Position numbers and translations under genes: made by a program | Shown here: positions 46,678-48,094 of the stretch, one piece after another | Numbering within the stretch: position 1 is the first letter of the stretch | Layout of the letters: each line of letters starts with the position of its first letter | Assembly (NCBI GenBank): GCA_015485385.1 | Contig: WFTS01000027.1 | Location: 1 to 48,094 of the forward strand | Source: Kordiimonadales bacterium | GTDB lineage: Bacteria; Pseudomonadota; Alphaproteobacteria; Sphingomonadales; Kordiimonadaceae | DNA: 48,094 bases | Direction: 5' to 3' | Notes under the pieces: model-generated | What the model saw: the letters and a program-made list of their open reading frames with translations, nothing else | Database searches by the model: none | What the model was told of the DNA's origin: nothing

Positions 46678-47049
46678 TTAGGCATCTACAGGGCGGGGGC
46701 GGCCTTCTGCATCAATGGCAACATATATATAGGTTCCTTCTGTCACCTTATGTTTTTCGCGTTTAATCCCGCGTTCAGCAAAAACATCCATTTCGACGGT
46801 GATAGAACTTCGCCCGACTTTAATAATGTCACAGTAGATACTGATCACATCGCCAACCTCTATCGGGCAATGAAACGTCATGCCTTTGATGGCAACCGTT
46901 GCAACGTTCCCTGAAGCACGGCACGAAGCTACATCTGCTCCTGCTAAATCCATTTGTGCAAGAATCCATCCGCCAAAAATATTGCCGTTTACGTTCAAGT
47001 CAGATGGCATGGGGATAGTGCGCAGGGTAACGCGTGGTTTGTTGGTCAT
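46678..47049 (-). CDS. yciA: Acyl-CoA thioesterase, YciA type
   Basis: Hydrolyses acyl-CoA to free acid and CoA. It has 123 residues forming a hot-dog fold, with the YciA-type signature NVNGNIFGGWILAQMDLAGADVASCRA (catalytic Asp in QMDLAG), then VATVAIKGMTFHCPIEVGDVISIYCDI and a RSSITVEMDVFAE strand. It lies ten bases after the MscS-type gene on the same strand and is probably cotranscribed with it. Confidence 0.92.
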   Translation of the reverse strand: MTNKPRVTLRTIPMPSDLNVNGNIFGGWILAQMDLAGADVASCRASGNVATVAIKGMTFHCPIEVGDVISIYCDIIKVGRSSITVEMDVFAERGIKREKHKVTEGTYIYVAIDAEGRPRPVDA

Positions 47050-47059
47050 AAGTCTTCTC

Positions 47060-48094
47060 TTATTTGGACGTGGCGGGAGCAGTGTGCAGAGGAGCGATTT
47101 CTATATCGTCGCCCATGGCTTCGATATATAGCGACTGACTTGGAAAGGCAAAATCAGTGCCCGCATCTTCGACGATGCTTTTTATCTTGATCAAGAGCTG
47201 CTCTTTAACGCGTAACCATTCCAGCCAATCTGTCGTGTTGGTGAAGCAATAAAGTAGAATGTCAATGGAACTGTCAGAGAAGCGGTCAATGCGCACAAAG
47301 GTAGAGGTGTCTTCAGGGCGGGCGAAATCGCTGTTTTTATCCAGATAATTGATAATTCCGTCACGCACCGCCTGGAGTTGATCAGCGCTTGAACTATATT
47401 TCAAACCTATAACCCATTTGATTCGGCGAAATGTCATACGGGAAAAATTAGTTACAGCATTATCGGCGAGCTGGGCATTTGGAACATAGACCGGAGCCTT
47501 ATCAAAACGGCGCACCATAGTTGTGCGGAAGCCAATATGTTCAACGGTTCCTTCCACAATGCTTGGCACCAGTATCCAGTCTCCGGGGTTAAATCGTCGT
47601 TCCCCTATGACAAACAGTCCTGCGATAAGGTTTTTGAATAAATCCTGTGCGCCGAGTGCAACGGCTACTCCAAAGAGCCCCAACCCTGCGATCAAGGGCC
47701 CCACTTGGATGCCCCATATTTCCAGAATTGTGGCGCCACCTAAAAGGGCAAATGCAAATTTTATTGCTTTCGCCAACCACTGGATCATTGAGCTAGTGAG
47801 ATATCTATCCGCATTCTGAAGTAGATTGCCGACCGGGTCTGAGGCCCGGTATAAGGCCCAAAATATTGTAAAAGCAATCAATGACCGGTTGAAGTTCGCG
47901 AAGAACACCGCTTCTTGATTATAAAGGTTTAGGTAGCTGGACGCGAAAAAAATGCCAAGTACCACTGGGATAAATCGGATAGGGGCCTCTATTGCATCGA
48001 CAATAGTATCGTCAATTTCAGTTTTGGTTTTTGCGGCCCATTTTTTAACCCGGTTTACGATTAAGCTTGTGAATAAATTTCGTAGAACAATGAA
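47060..48094 (-). CDS. MscS family mechanosensitive channel, cut by the window edge
   Basis: The reading frame is open to the last base, so the true start lies outside; at least 344 residues are present. Several hydrophobic segments near the N-terminal side (RFIPVVLGIFFASSYLNLY, SLIAFTIFWALYRASD) lead into the pore helix, IQVGPLIAGLGLFGVAVALGAQDLFKNLIAGLFVI, with the Gly/Ala pattern typical of MscS TM3. The cytoplasmic beta domain has GDWILVPSIVEGTVEHIGFRTTMVRRFDKAPVYVPNAQLADNAVTNFSRM. It protects against osmotic downshift. The GTG within the window (47965) is an internal codon, not the start. Confidence 0.92.
   Translation of the reverse strand, partial: FIVLRNLFTSLIVNRVKKWAAKTKTEIDDTIVDAIEAPIRFIPVVLGIFFASSYLNLYNQEAVFFANFNRSLIAFTIFWALYRASDPVGNLLQNADRYLTSSMIQWLAKAIKFAFALLGGATILEIWGIQVGPLIAGLGLFGVAVALGAQDLFKNLIAGLFVIGERRFNPGDWILVPSIVEGTVEHIGFRTTMVRRFDKAPVYVPNAQLADNAVTNFSRMTFRRIKWVIGLKYSSSADQLQAVRDGIINYLDKNSDFARPEDTSTFVRIDRFSDSSIDILLYCFTNTTDWLEWLRVKEQLLIKIKSIVEDAGTDFAFPSQSLYIEAMGDDIEIAPLHTAPATSK

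Overview
The window reads as chromosome from a free-living, probably marine alphaproteobacterium of roughly balanced base composition. Evidence: a circularly permuted two-piece tmRNA gene with an alphaproteobacterial-type tag (ANDNDVEFAVAA), an alpha-type SspB next to a class I fumarase, a Zur-like Fur protein, the mreBCD-mrdA-rodA order, and cytoplasmic chemoreceptors. The genus cannot be fixed from sequence reading alone. I see no rRNA, tRNA, CRISPR array, insertion sequence or prophage.

Layout. 1-1.6 kb: a TetR regulator facing an aminoglycoside/choline-kinase-like phosphotransferase. 1.9-5.5 kb: a large secreted RTX/VCBS/PA14-like protein with no type I secretion genes beside it. 5.5-9.5 kb (minus): SulP transporter, fumarase, SspB. 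9.9-14.1 kb: a soluble double-PAS chemoreceptor (minus), the tmRNA gene (minus), then a PAS protein and a chemoreceptor signalling protein in overlapping genes (plus). 14.3-17.6 kb: thyA, a CHASE histidine kinase, folA; mrp faces them. 18.8-22.6 kb: hflK-hflC-degP membrane/periplasmic quality control. 22.7-23.1 kb: a broken Rhs 3' end. 23.1-24.9 kb: serB and miaA, divergent. 25.0-28.9 kb: ilvB-ilvN-ilvC behind a structured leader. 28.9-31.4 kb: LysR regulator, divergent NTF2-like secreted protein, orphan periplasmic binding protein. 31.7-34.5 kb: a leucine leader peptide, leuA, and a CPBP membrane protease behind a perfect hairpin. 34.7-40.2 kb: mreB-mreC-mreD-mrdA-rodA. 40.3-48.1 kb: PAS-GGDEF cyclase (minus), M20 amidohydrolase, zur, a large TPR protein, msrA (minus), a small Cys-rich exported protein, yciA and a truncated MscS channel gene (minus).

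How they work together: ilvBNC and leuA supply branched-chain amino acids and both appear to be controlled by leader RNA. thyA and folA form the thymidylate/folate cycle. tmRNA and SspB, about 2 kb apart, are the tagging and delivery arms of ribosome rescue with ClpXP. HflKC, DegP, CPBP and MsrA act in protein quality control. The mre-mrd cluster builds the lateral wall.

Most notable beyond ordinary annotation: (1) an unlisted leuA leader peptide whose ten-codon core contains all six leucine codons; (2) a long-range-folded RNA before ilvB; (3) the permuted tmRNA hidden under spurious ORFs; (4) short tandem duplications at or close behind several stop codons; (5) a perfect 15-bp hairpin covering the CPBP ribosome binding site; (6) an orphan Rhs C-terminal remnant. 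None is certainly a new system; the leader RNAs and the stop-codon repeats are the best leads.
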